DNA from: Acidobacteriota bacterium
GTDB lineage: Bacteria; Acidobacteriota; Terriglobia; Bryobacterales; Bryobacteraceae
Reading direction: 5' to 3'
DNA length: 64,000 nt
NCBI GenBank assembly: GCA_005808475.1
Contig: SYLY01000250.1
Location: 1 to 64,000 of the forward strand
Part shown: piece after piece, positions 18,501 through 26,714 of the stretch
Position numbering within the stretch: the first letter of the stretch is position 1
Layout: every line of letters begins with the position of its first letter
The notes under the pieces: generated by a model
Databases searched by the model: none
What the model was told of the DNA's origin: nothing
Seen by the model: only the letters and a program-made list of their open reading frames with translations
Translations under genes and position numbers: made by a program

Positions 18501-18613
18501 GAGTGGACCCGCGGTTCATGCGGCTGCGGCTGCCGGACGGGACCTACGACCGCAACAACCAGCAGTCGGGCACGCCGTTGCAGGTGCAGTTCGGTTTGCG
18601 CTTCTTCTTCTAG
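15530..18613 (+). CDS. Oar-like TonB-dependent receptor with N-terminal carboxypeptidase-like regulatory domain
   Basis: This 1027-residue outer membrane protein has a signal peptide (about 1-22), then a carboxypeptidase-regulatory-like fold at ~28-115 (GQISGTVFDANQAVIANAKL, GQYRFVQLDPGRYDLTAESAGF). The plug-like region includes LPINGRRFQDFAVLTP, GVNANIMLDGADYNQ, and the FQVITTGYSAEYGRSTGGV block followed by NTITKSGTN. The rest is a beta-barrel ending in VQFGLRFFF. Such receptors import large or complexed nutrients using TonB energy. GGAG lies nine bases before the ATG. The next gene downstream is a Tat-exported sugar isomerase-like protein in the same direction 51 bases on, so the substrate may be a glycan or polyol. 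Confidence 0.93.
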   Translation: MNRIAALLGLGIFLAGPALPQADGNKGQISGTVFDANQAVIANAKLRARNIATGLEREASTNEVGQYRFVQLDPGRYDLTAESAGFAASKAEGVQLTVGASLGIDLVLQVGTTTTIVEVGAAQINVALPAPSTTVELSAITNLPINGRRFQDFAVLTPTAQVDPQRGQLSFAGQRGVNANIMLDGADYNQPFFGGIRGGERSNNIFTVPQGAIQEFQVITTGYSAEYGRSTGGVLNTITKSGTNATHGDAFYQLRHKEMGLKDPVQLIASLETQHQWGGSAGGPVKKDKLFWFAAFERQTAAQPRRVLFAQLLGRSATAATQEAFTFLKGLEQSFNQTNDGSALTARGDYQLPAGHRLTLRYNFSDANAENAVSVGGALDPFTNRAFSNDGIEKDRTHTGTAQYTHLLSPTMVNDVKAGWTYELRPRLANSALPQVDARPIGIFGARNFLPTTQDDKRFQVSDSLSIIKGKHTMKVGFDFSRVSAGQIFGFNQYGGFTIASSNIDQILTILSARSGQNRFDSNLVTYDRQLGNLTATVNMTQAAIFAQDSFRVNSNLTLDFGLRWEGQYNPAAEASNTALIAQVQGFRFPNGATLDPTNIPDATKQFMPRFGFAYTPFGGSRAVIRGHAGIFHASTPLLWFTGPANNFRNPPGDVSIRLAPLGGLSVYQQLRNVGLDLKGTPLDKLPVIPLETVQRAAAAAAGGTARDPFIGASLIAAASDYQNPRAFQAGLGYETEVFHNFVAGIQFNYVNTVHLGRNRDYNLPAPVVRPTDASRRPNYTLRTGGLRPLRNLGSITVRETSARSMYRAITYSAQYRGKKLQFGTHYTYAGNYSDDDTERDATGFNYSDPFNFGTDYSWSRSDIRHQFTSFAVYALPMGIELGGSVRARSGLPVNPVTGGDTNEEFGNNDRPFSAPGVPLVRNSFRNRKVVNNDLRVMKNFRLNDRMRVQFSTEFFNLLNRDNVVFSGPNGNFLAGGVYGLGIDAAGRQVGVDPRFMRLRLPDGTYDRNNQQSGTPLQVQFGLRFFF

Positions 18614-18664
18614 AAGTCCGCCGCCCGCGGACGATGTCCCCGGCGCGACGATATACTTCTAGCC

Positions 18665-19567
18665 ATGACGTCACGCCGCCAATTCCTGGCCGCCTCCGCG
18701 GCCGCCACGCTCGCCCAAGCCGCCTCGCTCGATACGGTGCGGCTGGGCGTCACCACCGACGAGATCGACGACGACGTGGACACAGCGCTCCGCTTCCACT
18801 CCGAGTTCGGACTGAAGTGGTGCGAGATGCGCAATATCTGGGGCAAGTACAACACCGCTCAGCCGCTCGATCGCATCCGCGAGGCGAAAGGGCTGCTCGA
18901 CAAGCACGCAATCAAGCTTTCGATCCTGGGCACGGGCTTCTTCAAGATTCCGCTGCCGCCGGACAACGCGGAAGGCCGGGCGATCCTGGACAACCAGTGG
19001 TCGCTGCTGGACACGGCGATGGAGCGGGCGAAGATCCTCGGCACGGAGCGGATTCGCACGTTTGCGTTCACCTACAAGGACGGCGCGCTGCCCGATCCGA
19101 AGGCGTATGGCCGGATCTGGGAACTGGTGACAGAGTCGGCGCGGCGGGCCAAGGCGCGCGGATTCCGGCTGGCGGTGGAGAACGTCGGGTCGAGCTACGT
19201 GTGGAGCGGCGCCGAGGCGGGGCGTTTGCTGAAGCACGTGAAGGCGGACAATCTGGGGCTCACGTGGGATCCGAATAACGCGGGCCAGACGGGCGAGAAG
19301 TCGTTCCCCGAAGGCTACGCGGCGCTCGATCCGGCTCGTATCTTCCATGTCCACCTGCGCGATTTCCGCAAGGACGCGTCGGGCAAGTGGGAATGGTGCG
19401 CGGTCGGCGAGGGCGTGATGGACAATCTCGGCCAGATCCGGCGATTGTTGAAGGACGGCTACAAGGGCAACTTCACGCTCGAGACTCACTACAAGAGCCC
19501 GCAAGGAAAGACGCACGCCAGCCGGACTTCGCTGACGGCGTTGCTGCAGGTGGTGGAGCGGGTCTGA
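18665..19567 (+). CDS. Sugar phosphate isomerase/epimerase-like TIM-barrel protein with Tat signal
   Basis: This 300-residue protein has a twin-arginine leader (MTSRRQFLAASAAATLAQAA) and a xylose isomerase-like TIM barrel (AP endonuclease family 2 fold). Candidate metal ligands are in the strands WCEMRNIWG, FRLAVENVGSSY, LGLTWDPNNAG and IFHVHLRDF, and the protein ends with NFTLETHYKSPQGK. Members of this family are cytoplasmic sugar isomerases or epimerases in most bacteria, but acidobacteria and planctomycetes have many exported copies whose substrates are unknown. It follows the TonB receptor with a short gap and may be co-transcribed with it. Confidence 0.87.
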   Translation: MTSRRQFLAASAAATLAQAASLDTVRLGVTTDEIDDDVDTALRFHSEFGLKWCEMRNIWGKYNTAQPLDRIREAKGLLDKHAIKLSILGTGFFKIPLPPDNAEGRAILDNQWSLLDTAMERAKILGTERIRTFAFTYKDGALPDPKAYGRIWELVTESARRAKARGFRLAVENVGSSYVWSGAEAGRLLKHVKADNLGLTWDPNNAGQTGEKSFPEGYAALDPARIFHVHLRDFRKDASGKWEWCAVGEGVMDNLGQIRRLLKDGYKGNFTLETHYKSPQGKTHASRTSLTALLQVVERV

Positions 19568-19593
19568 CGGACATATTTCGAACGGAGACAGCG

Positions 19594-20190
19594 ATGGCTA
19601 CTGTGCTCTCACCGGTTCCGGCGTCAATGGATCCGCTTTGGCGGATCACAGTCGATCAGTATCATGCGATGATCGACGCGGGCATCCTCAGTTCCGACAG
19701 TCCCGTGGAGTTGGTCGACGGAGTCTTGTTGCAAAAAATGCCGAAGAAGCCTCGCCACAGAATAGCGACCCATACGGCTCGAACCGCCATCGAGGCAGCC
19801 TTGCCGGCGGGCTGGTACGCCGATAGCCAGGAGCCGGTGACCCTACCCGACAGCGAGCCCGAGCCGGACATCACAGTCGCGCGGGGCAACTCTGCCGACT
19901 ACACCGATTCCCACCCAGGACCAGGCGATATCGCGCTGGTTGTGGAAGTCGCCGATTCCACGCTCGCCCGCGATCGCGGAGTCAAGGCGCGCGCCTACGC
20001 GCGCGCGGGCATTCCCGTCTACTGGCTCATCGATCTGACCACGGACCAGGTCGAGATCCGCTCCAGCCCGGAAGGAGACGCCTACCGTGTGTTGACGATC
20101 CATCCGCGCGGCGACAGCATTCCTCTTCTGATCGAAGGGGAGCCCGTAGCCGCGATCGCGGTCTCCTCCGTGCTTCCCGCCGGCTCGTGA
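19594..20190 (+). CDS. Uma2 family (DUF820) PD-(D/E)XK endonuclease-like protein
   Basis: The 198-residue protein shows the Uma2 pattern: ITVDQYHAMIDAGIL, DSPVELVDGVLLQKMPKKPRH, LPDSEPEPDITVARGN, DIALVVEVADSTLARDRGVKARAYARAGIPVYWLIDL. The catalytic-type residues of the PD-(D/E)XK fold are the Asp of PEPDI, the Glu of VVEVADST and the Lys of RGVKARAYA, so the nuclease core looks intact. The biological role of Uma2 proteins is not established; they are abundant and often mobile in cyanobacteria, planctomycetes and acidobacteria. The gene ends inside a palindrome that also covers the candidate starts of the next gene. Confidence 0.85.
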   Translation: MATVLSPVPASMDPLWRITVDQYHAMIDAGILSSDSPVELVDGVLLQKMPKKPRHRIATHTARTAIEAALPAGWYADSQEPVTLPDSEPEPDITVARGNSADYTDSHPGPGDIALVVEVADSTLARDRGVKARAYARAGIPVYWLIDLTTDQVEIRSSPEGDAYRVLTIHPRGDSIPLLIEGEPVAAIAVSSVLPAGS

Positions 20191-20208
20191 TATGCTTGCC
20201 AAGCATAT
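20190..20208. repeat. Perfect 9-bp inverted repeat at the Uma2 stop / cytochrome b start
   Basis: ATATGCTTG and CAAGCATAT are exact reverse complements separated by a single C. The repeat begins on the last base of the Uma2 stop codon and covers the ATG at 20192, reaching into the second candidate ATG at 20207. Its symmetry, nine-base arms and one-base spacer resemble an operator for a dimeric helix-turn-helix regulator, but its position over the start codons could also mean a small RNA hairpin that hides the start. Confidence 0.7.
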
Positions 20209-20911
20209 GGCGGCTTCCACCGCGAACCTGACCGCCGGCAATACGGCTGCGGCCGTTGTTCCCCGGCATGCCGGCGTCGTGCGCGCGACCCATTGGATCG
20301 CCGCCGGGTGTCTGTTCGCCCTGCTTTTGAGTGGAGTCGAGATCCTGATCTCGCACCCGCGGTTTTATTGGGGCGAGACCGGCAATGTGCAGATGGAGCC
20401 CTTGTTCACGCTGCCAATTCCGGCATCGCGAGGATCGGTGCCCACGGGCTACGGATTCGTGCTGAAGGATCAAAACGGCTGGAGCCGCTCGCTCCACTTC
20501 CAATCCGCGTGGCTGCTCGTATTCACCGGCGCTCTTTACGCGGCGTTCGGGCTGGTGGCGCGGCACTTCCGGCGGAACCTTCTGCCTTCCGGCGGCTGGT
20601 CACGGATGGCGGCGGACGACCCGTGGTCGTACAACTCGTTGCAGCGGATCGCGTATTCGGGCGTGGTATTCTGCCTGGTTCCGCTGATGATCTGGACGGG
20701 CCTGGCGATGTCGCCCGGATTCGTGGCCGCGTTCCCGTTCACGGTCACGGTGCTCGGAGGCCAGCAATCGGCGCGCACGATTCACTTCTTCGCCACCGTG
20801 CTGCTGGTTCTGTTCGTGGTGGCGCACGTGACGATGGTCTGGAGGGCGGGATTCACGGAACGTGTGCGAGCCATGATCACGGGCCGCATGACTCGAAAGG
20901 AGGACGCATGA
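20192..20911 (+). CDS. Cytochrome b/b561-type membrane subunit of a molybdoenzyme
   Basis: This 239-residue integral membrane protein has four hydrophobic helices and the haem-ligand histidines of the di-haem cytochrome b561/Ni-hydrogenase cytochrome b family (RATHWIAAGCLFALLLSG; SRSLHFQSAWLLVFTGALYAAFGLV; ARTIHFFATVLLVLFVVAHVTMVW). The conserved SLQRIAYSGVVFCLVPLMIWTGLAM block is typical of partners of Tat-exported molybdopterin oxidoreductases. The start could be ATG 20192 or ATG 20207; neither has a clear ribosome site and both lie in the palindrome. The stop overlaps the start of the molybdoenzyme gene by four bases, so the two are one complex passing electrons between quinone and the periplasmic enzyme. 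Confidence 0.88.
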   Translation: MLAKHMAASTANLTAGNTAAAVVPRHAGVVRATHWIAAGCLFALLLSGVEILISHPRFYWGETGNVQMEPLFTLPIPASRGSVPTGYGFVLKDQNGWSRSLHFQSAWLLVFTGALYAAFGLVARHFRRNLLPSGGWSRMAADDPWSYNSLQRIAYSGVVFCLVPLMIWTGLAMSPGFVAAFPFTVTVLGGQQSARTIHFFATVLLVLFVVAHVTMVWRAGFTERVRAMITGRMTRKEDA

Positions 20912-21651
20912 GCGGTTTCACTCGCCGCGCGCTGATTGGTTCGGCCGCGGGTGCATCTGGCTTGGCCGCGGCCAAGCTCGCCGGCAGTTATGGATTGATT
21001 CCACCCGACGGCGGCGGCATCTGGGGACCCGGCGAGACCCTCACCTATGCAGCCCAACGGGTGCTGGGGCGCGACGCTCTGGCGCGGGAATTCCGGAAGG
21101 ACCAGATCTCTCAGCCTTCCTACGCCAACGGAAAGCCTCCGAAAGACGAAGCGTATCTACGGTCCCAGGCCGCGGGCTTCGCCGATTGGCGGCTGACGGT
21201 GGATGGCATGGTCGACCGCCCGGCCGAGTTCTCGGTCGCCGATTTGAAGACGCATCCATCGAGCAGCCAGATTACGCACCTGGCGTGCGAGGAGGGGTGG
21301 TCGTTCATCGCGGAGTGGACGGGGATTCCACTGTCGCGCGTGCTGGAACTGGTGGGCGCGTCGGCGCAAGCCAAGTACGTCGTCTATCGCTCGATTCAGC
21401 CGCGTTGGTGGGACAGCGTCGATATGGCCGACGCGCTGCATCCGCAAACGCTGATCGCGTACGGGATGAATGGCGGCGACTTGCCGGATCGCCATGGCGG
21501 CCCGCTGCGGGTTCGCGTGCCGCGGCAGCTCGGCTACAAGAGCGTGAAGTACGTCACGCGTCTGACGGTCACCGACAGCGTGGACGGATTCGGCAAGGGC
21601 AAGGGCTCGTTCGCCGCCGAGCGCGGCTACGCCTGGTACAACGGGATTTGA
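20908..21651 (+). CDS. Sulfite oxidase-fold molybdopterin oxidoreductase with Tat signal
   Basis: This 247-residue protein carries a twin-arginine-like leader (FTRRALIGSAAGASGLAAAK) and a sulfite oxidase/YedY-type molybdopterin domain. The cysteine expected to ligate molybdenum is C127 in QITHLACEEGWSFIAEW, and the cofactor pocket includes DRHGGPLRVRVPRQLGYKSVKYV. It lacks the C-terminal dimerisation domain found in true sulfite oxidases, as in YedY/MsrP. Coupled translation with the cytochrome b gene fits an MsrPQ-like periplasmic system, but the cytochrome here is of the b561 type and not MsrQ, so the substrate (methionine sulfoxide, sulfite or another) is open. Confidence 0.88.
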   Translation: MSGFTRRALIGSAAGASGLAAAKLAGSYGLIPPDGGGIWGPGETLTYAAQRVLGRDALAREFRKDQISQPSYANGKPPKDEAYLRSQAAGFADWRLTVDGMVDRPAEFSVADLKTHPSSSQITHLACEEGWSFIAEWTGIPLSRVLELVGASAQAKYVVYRSIQPRWWDSVDMADALHPQTLIAYGMNGGDLPDRHGGPLRVRVPRQLGYKSVKYVTRLTVTDSVDGFGKGKGSFAAERGYAWYNGI

Positions 21652-21657
21652 CGGAGC

Positions 21658-21678
21658 AGCGCCGCGGCGCTAGCGCCG
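21658..21678. terminator. Overlapping GC palindromes between convergent genes
   Basis: Two exact 14-base palindromes overlap here: AGCGCCGCGGCGCT (21658-21671) and CGGCGCTAGCGCCG (21665-21678). They sit between the molybdoenzyme stop at 21651 and the end of the oppositely oriented phytase gene, whose stop they contain. Either could form a stem on both strands and act as a shared terminator. No T-run follows, so intrinsic termination is not certain. Confidence 0.35.
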
Positions 21679-22656
21679 TCCGCCCGATCTCCGCAAAGCC
21701 GCCTCGATCGCCTTCCAATCGGCCAGGATGAAGTTCCGGCGGCTGTCGTTCATCGCGACGAACAGCCCGGCGCCGATCTCGATGCCGTCCGTGACGGCGG
21801 ATCCTACCCGGAACACTCCGGTCTCTTTCAGCGTGTCTCGCGAGAACACGTGGAACTCGGACTCCGGACTCATCTGATCGGTGGCCACGATGTAGCCGCC
21901 GTGAACCGCGATGCCTTCCCGGTCCCCTCGCCAGCCGGAGACTCCGAAGAGCGCCAGTTCCCGGCCGGCTTCGGGGTGGTCCGGATCGGCGTGGTACTTG
22001 CGAATCCCCGCGGCTTCATCCGAGTAGTAGACGTGCTCCCGCTCGCGATCCACCGCCACCGCTTCGATCTCCCCGGTTCCGCCGAACGCGCCGAACTCGC
22101 GGACCTTCTCCGCCGACGGCTTTCCGTCCGCGCCGGTCCGCAGACGGTACTGCCACAGGTAGCTTCCGCTCGGGCCGTTCTTGCGGCTGACGATCGCGAA
22201 CAGCGCCCTGTCCCGGCGGCGGGTGTAGAGCGCAATCCCCATCGGCTGCGCGCGCGGTCCGGTTTCTCCTTCGAACACCGGGAGACTGGCGGCGTCCTCC
22301 AGCCCCACGCCGGGAACCACGCGGAACAACCGCAGCCGGCTCTTGTTGCGCTCGGTGGCGGCGGCGATGTCGATCGTACGGCCGCCCGCCGCGAAGCCGT
22401 AGGCCACGTCGATGTTGTTCGGACGGTCGAGGCCTTCGATTCGCTGGATCCGCTTGCCGTCGAGCCGGTAGACGGAGATGGCGCCGAGCGGAGCGGCCAT
22501 CTTGACCGTGCCGAATATCAGCGCCTGGCGCGGCGCCTTCGGATCCTGCCAGATCGCCGGATCGTCGGTCTGATAGGCCTCCGGCTCGGTCTCGCGCAGC
22601 GGCGCCACCTGCACCGTCCGCGCCATGAGGCAGACGGCCAGAAGCGGGAGCCTCAT
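21670..22656 (-). CDS. Beta-propeller phytase (3-phytase)
   Basis: This 328-residue protein matches beta-propeller phytases, calcium-dependent enzymes that remove phosphates from inositol hexakisphosphate. Family motifs are DDPAIWQDPKAPRQALIFGTVK, LDRPNNIDVAYGF, ERNKSRLRLFRV, ARAQPMGIALYTRR-like GPRAQPMGIALY, YYSDEAAGIRKYHADP, GDREGIAVHGGYIVATDQ, and DGIEIG near the end. A short N-terminal hydrophobic segment (RLPLLAVCLMA) supports export. The start overlaps the stop of the upstream TonB receptor gene by one base, so the two are translated together. TonB receptor-phytase pairing is a known arrangement for phytate use in Gram-negative soil bacteria. Confidence 0.9.
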   Translation of the reverse strand: MRLPLLAVCLMARTVQVAPLRETEPEAYQTDDPAIWQDPKAPRQALIFGTVKMAAPLGAISVYRLDGKRIQRIEGLDRPNNIDVAYGFAAGGRTIDIAAATERNKSRLRLFRVVPGVGLEDAASLPVFEGETGPRAQPMGIALYTRRRDRALFAIVSRKNGPSGSYLWQYRLRTGADGKPSAEKVREFGAFGGTGEIEAVAVDREREHVYYSDEAAGIRKYHADPDHPEAGRELALFGVSGWRGDREGIAVHGGYIVATDQMSPESEFHVFSRDTLKETGVFRVGSAVTDGIEIGAGLFVAMNDSRRNFILADWKAIEAALRRSGGRR

Positions 22657-25571
22657 TAGAAATTGAGCCGGAGCATCAACTGGATCTGGCGCGAGGTTCC
22701 GGTCCCGGTAGCGCCGTCGTTCGCGGTCGCCAGAATCTGGCCGAAAGTGGAGTTCTGCCGCGCGTTGATGGGATTGCCGTATTGGGCGCGGTTGAACAGG
22801 TTGAACGCTTCGCCCCGGAAGTCCAGGTTCACCCGTTCGGCGACGCGGATCTTCTTCGACACGCCGAGGTCGGCCTGCCAGAGGGCTGGTCCGCGGAACC
22901 GGTTGCGTCCGGAGTTGCCGTAGACGCCGGCGGCAGGGAGCCCAAAGGCTGCTGGATTGAGCCAGCCGTCCGGTCCCTTGTTATCGAGGTAGACGGGCCC
23001 TCCCAGATAGGCGGCGCGCTGGCTCTGGGTTTGGCCGGAGGGAACGGTGGCGGCGGTCCGTGCGATCGTGACAGAAAACGGCGTCCCCGTTCGCGCTGTG
23101 AACAGACCGCTCAGGTCCCAGCCTCCGAACCACTTGTCACGCACGAAGGGGAGTTGGTATACGCTATTCGCCGTCAGAGTCTGGCGGATATCGTAGTCGG
23201 AGTCGCCACGATCGCAAGCGCGGCACGCGACATTCTGGATCTGTCCGCCTTCTCCCGATCCGGCGTTGTCGGAAATCGCGTGGCCCCAGAGATATTGGGC
23301 CTGGAATAGAAAGCCCTTGGAGAACGAGCGGGTGAGCGAGGACTGCAGGCCATGGAAGCCACTGACTCCGTCGAACCGCTTCTCGTCGATCTGCCCGAAC
23401 GCGGCCAGAGGGCGCGTCCGCGTGACCGGATCGATCGTGTTGACATAGGTTCGAGTGAGCTGGTTGTGGCCGGTGTTGCCCACGTAGGCCACTTGGCCCA
23501 CCGTGCCTCCCGGCAGTTGCCGCTGCACGGAAAGCGTCCACATGTGCGACTCGGGTTCCTTCCGGTCGCGCTGCACGCTGCGGGGCGTTTGGCCCTGGGA
23601 GCGGAGCCGGTCCAGGAATGCCGCGGGTGGATACGACAGACCGGGCGCGTCCGCGGCGGAAAGAGAGAAGTTCTCCGGGAGGCTGTCGATGGCGGCGGTC
23701 ACGTCGTCGTTCTGGCCCGGTCCGTAGTAACGCCCGTACCCGGCGCGGATCACGGTTTTCCCATCGGCCACCGGAGCCCACGCCAGGGATAGCCGGGGCG
23801 CGATGTTGTCGTTGTCCGGGAAGAACCATGCCGTGCCTGGAGCGCAGAATCCCCGGCATCGCACGATGTCGAAGACGCGTCCGCGGCCATACACATCCTT
23901 GGACACCGTGTACTGTTCGTACCGGAGGCCGGCGTTCAAGGTAAGACCCGGGCGCAGGCGGAACTCGTCTTGAAAATAGACGGAGTGGAAGGTGCGCCGC
24001 ACACCCACGGTGTCCAGCCTGCCGCCAACGGAGACCGTGTTCAAAGCGTTTCGCTGAAACGCGTCGAGGCTGGCGAATGCGACCGATGTGGCCGCGCCGT
24101 TGCCGACGTTCAAGTGAATGCGGCGGATTTCACCGCCCGCTTTCAGGTTGTGGCGGCCGCGGACCCAGGAGAAATTATCGACGATCGAGTAGGCGCTTGG
24201 CTTCTCCACCAGATAGGAGGTGGGCTGGGTGGAGGTGAATCCGGGGATCGCGACGCCTTCGGGGAACAGTCCCACGTCGTTCCGCGTGAGCGCGGAACGG
24301 TTGAATCCGGCCTTGATCTCGTTGACCGCAAAGGGTGTCCATACCTGCTGCCACTGGGCGGTTGCGTTGGAAGGGCGGATCGAGGAGTCGCGCGTTTCCA
24401 GCAGGCCGTTGCGGATCTGGCTGATGAACCCGTCCGTCATCGCGAAGCGGAAAAACAAGCTGTGAGTGTCGTTGATCCGGTGATCGACACGCGCCATGCC
24501 GGAGTGCTCGTTGCGCCGTTCCGGAGTCTGCGCAATCAGACGATCGGCGTTGGCGTTCGCGCCTGGTGCGTTGCCCACCGGATACGCGTCGATCAACGCC
24601 CGTAGCGGGGCCGGCGCGGCGCGGCGGAAGGCGGCGGAGGGAACCAGCCCGTCCGCTCGCGAGATCGTCAGCCGCTGCACCAGACCCTCGTAGTTGGCGA
24701 AATAGAAAGTCCTGTCCTTCACGATGCGGCCGCCCAAATTGGCGCCGAACTGATTCAGCCGGAACGGCGGCGGATTCGCGCCGTCGAACGGGCGCCTCGC
24801 ATCCAGCGAAGAGTTGCGAAGGAACTCGTAGGTGGAGCCATGCAGGTCGTTGGAGCCGGTCTTGGAGACCAGATTGATTTGCGCTCCGCCACCGGTTCCG
24901 CCCTCCGCCGTGAAGGGCAGCGAATTCACACGGAACTCGGCGATCGAATCCGTGGAGATGACCAGCCGTAGATTGCCCTCTTGCCGGGGGTCTTTGATTC
25001 CCGTGGCGTCCACCCCGTCGAACGTCCAATTATTGTCGTCGCGCGGGCGGCCGAAAAACCGGATCGAGTTCTGGTTGCCCTCGCCCACGTTGACCGCGCC
25101 GGGCGCCAACTGCATCAGCGACGCCCAGTGCCGTCCGTTCAAGGGGATGTTCCGGATCTGCTGTTCTCCGATGGCGATGCCGATTTCCGCGCTGGTTTGT
25201 TCCAGTGGCGCGGAGCCGGCCTCCACTTGAATGGAATTCGACACCGCGCCGATCGTGAGTTGGGCGTCGAGCGTGAGGGACTGGCCCACGGCCAAAACCA
25301 CCCGGTCGATGGTCGCCGGAGCGAATCCCACCTTGGAGATTTTCACCGAATACACGCCCACCGGCAGCCCCGGCAACCGGTAGACCCCGTGCGCCGAGGA
25401 TACGGCTTCGCGGCGGAGGCCGGAGGCGCTGGATTCGATGGAGATCGAGGCGTTGTCCACGATCGCGCCGGAAGCATCGGTGACGGTTCCGCTGAGGCTT
25501 GCCCTGTCCACTTGAGCCTGCATCGCCGAAACCGCGAACATTAGAAGGGATGACGTTTTCCAAACACGCAT
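22656..25571 (-). CDS. Oar-like TonB-dependent receptor paired with phytase
   Basis: This 971-residue outer membrane receptor has a signal peptide (1 to ~19), a carboxypeptidase-regulatory-like domain (ASLSGTVTDASGAIVDNASI, GVYRLPGLPVGVYSVKISKVGF), a plug region (NIPLNGRHWASLMQLAPGAV, FFGRPRDDNNWTFDGVDAT, SIAEFRVNSLPFTAEGGTGGG), and a barrel finishing RQIQLMLRLNF. AGGGGA stands just before the ATG at 25571. The gene is translationally coupled to the phytase gene, so the substrate may be phytate, a metal-phytate complex or another inositol phosphate; that is inference from context only. Confidence 0.92.
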   Translation of the reverse strand: MRVWKTSSLLMFAVSAMQAQVDRASLSGTVTDASGAIVDNASISIESSASGLRREAVSSAHGVYRLPGLPVGVYSVKISKVGFAPATIDRVVLAVGQSLTLDAQLTIGAVSNSIQVEAGSAPLEQTSAEIGIAIGEQQIRNIPLNGRHWASLMQLAPGAVNVGEGNQNSIRFFGRPRDDNNWTFDGVDATGIKDPRQEGNLRLVISTDSIAEFRVNSLPFTAEGGTGGGAQINLVSKTGSNDLHGSTYEFLRNSSLDARRPFDGANPPPFRLNQFGANLGGRIVKDRTFYFANYEGLVQRLTISRADGLVPSAAFRRAAPAPLRALIDAYPVGNAPGANANADRLIAQTPERRNEHSGMARVDHRINDTHSLFFRFAMTDGFISQIRNGLLETRDSSIRPSNATAQWQQVWTPFAVNEIKAGFNRSALTRNDVGLFPEGVAIPGFTSTQPTSYLVEKPSAYSIVDNFSWVRGRHNLKAGGEIRRIHLNVGNGAATSVAFASLDAFQRNALNTVSVGGRLDTVGVRRTFHSVYFQDEFRLRPGLTLNAGLRYEQYTVSKDVYGRGRVFDIVRCRGFCAPGTAWFFPDNDNIAPRLSLAWAPVADGKTVIRAGYGRYYGPGQNDDVTAAIDSLPENFSLSAADAPGLSYPPAAFLDRLRSQGQTPRSVQRDRKEPESHMWTLSVQRQLPGGTVGQVAYVGNTGHNQLTRTYVNTIDPVTRTRPLAAFGQIDEKRFDGVSGFHGLQSSLTRSFSKGFLFQAQYLWGHAISDNAGSGEGGQIQNVACRACDRGDSDYDIRQTLTANSVYQLPFVRDKWFGGWDLSGLFTARTGTPFSVTIARTAATVPSGQTQSQRAAYLGGPVYLDNKGPDGWLNPAAFGLPAAGVYGNSGRNRFRGPALWQADLGVSKKIRVAERVNLDFRGEAFNLFNRAQYGNPINARQNSTFGQILATANDGATGTGTSRQIQLMLRLNF

Positions 25572-25646
25572 TCCCCTTCATGTTTGCAAGCGGGCGATGA
25601 CAATCCGATGAACGCCGCGTCACAATTCCGCAACGAAACCGGCTGG

Positions 25647-26714
25647 CTACCGCCGGAGCGCCACAGCCTGCCCGGTCGCGATCGACTTCTTCGCGGCGTC
25701 GATAATTTCAACCACGTCCACGTTGATGTCGATCGCCGTCAATCCCTCCACGGCCTTCCCCGTCCGCATGCAGTGCACCATGTACGCGATCGGCTCGGAC
25801 AGTTCCGGCGCCAGCGGCGCGATGGACGCTTCCTGGGCCGCCTCCCGCCCCTTGCGGACCTCCACCTTTCCGTTCACCATGTAGACGCTGCCGCCCAGCC
25901 CGAAAATCTCCAGGTCCTGGAAGCCGCGCGGCAGGTCCCAGCTTCCCTCGAACAGCCCGACGCCGTTCTTGTACGACAGGATCATCGTGGAATTGTCTTC
26001 CACCTTCGGAAACGTTTCCGGTCTCAAATGGTTTACGTGCGCGAAGACTTTGTCTGGCTTGCCCAGGTACCACAGGCTCCACAGGGCGTTGTAGCAGCCG
26101 AAGTCCATCAGCGCGCCGGCGCCGTTCTTCACCGGGTCGGTGAGCCAGCCGAAGAACGTTTCGCTACGCGCGCCGCGGCTTCCGGGGCCGCCGTGTCCCA
26201 CGATTCCGCGGAGGCGCCACGGCTTGCCCGCCATGCCCGAGTCCACCAGCCGTTTGGCCTCGTACTGGGACGGCCACCATGCCATCTGGTAGTTGGTCAT
26301 CACCTGGATTCCGTGCTTTCTTGCCAGCGCGGCGATCGCCACCGAATCCTTGTACGTCGAGGCAAGCGGCTTCTCGAAGATCACGTGGATCTTGCGGGGC
26401 GCGCACAGTTTGACCACGTCGAGATGGCGGTCGTTTTCGTTGAACGCCCAGACGATCTCCGGCTTGGCGGCATCGAGCATCCTGGCGTCGTCGGTGAAGA
26501 ACACGGAGTCCGGCGCGCCGGCTTTCTTCGCCTCGGCGATGAGGGCCGGAATGGTCTCGGAGATCCCCACCAGCCGGGCCGGTTCTCCCTTGACCATCTT
26601 GGGCAGGTGGCCCCAGACGTGGGAGTGGCGGAGGCCGATGACGGCGATCTTGGGAGCTTCGGCCCACAGGGCGGCGGAAGCGAGGAGGAACAGTACGGTT
26701 ATGGGCATGCTCAA
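25647..26714 (-). CDS. Gfo/Idh/MocA family oxidoreductase, exported
   Basis: This 355-residue protein begins with a signal-like hydrophobic segment (PITVLFLLASAALWAEA) followed by the Rossmann strand KIAVIGLRHSHVWGHLPKM. The family's catalytic lysine motif is present as VIFEKPLASTYKDS, and the C-terminal domain has ALMDFGCYNALWSLWYLG. The usual GxGxxG of the nucleotide loop is replaced by GLRHSH, so NAD(P) binding may be altered; this is common in the exported acidobacterial and planctomycete branch. ATG 26714 and ATG 26708 are both possible starts. It is divergent from the large orphan gene at 26828. Confidence 0.85.
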   Translation of the reverse strand: MSMPITVLFLLASAALWAEAPKIAVIGLRHSHVWGHLPKMVKGEPARLVGISETIPALIAEAKKAGAPDSVFFTDDARMLDAAKPEIVWAFNENDRHLDVVKLCAPRKIHVIFEKPLASTYKDSVAIAALARKHGIQVMTNYQMAWWPSQYEAKRLVDSGMAGKPWRLRGIVGHGGPGSRGARSETFFGWLTDPVKNGAGALMDFGCYNALWSLWYLGKPDKVFAHVNHLRPETFPKVEDNSTMILSYKNGVGLFEGSWDLPRGFQDLEIFGLGGSVYMVNGKVEVRKGREAAQEASIAPLAPELSEPIAYMVHCMRTGKAVEGLTAIDINVDVVEIIDAAKKSIATGQAVALRR

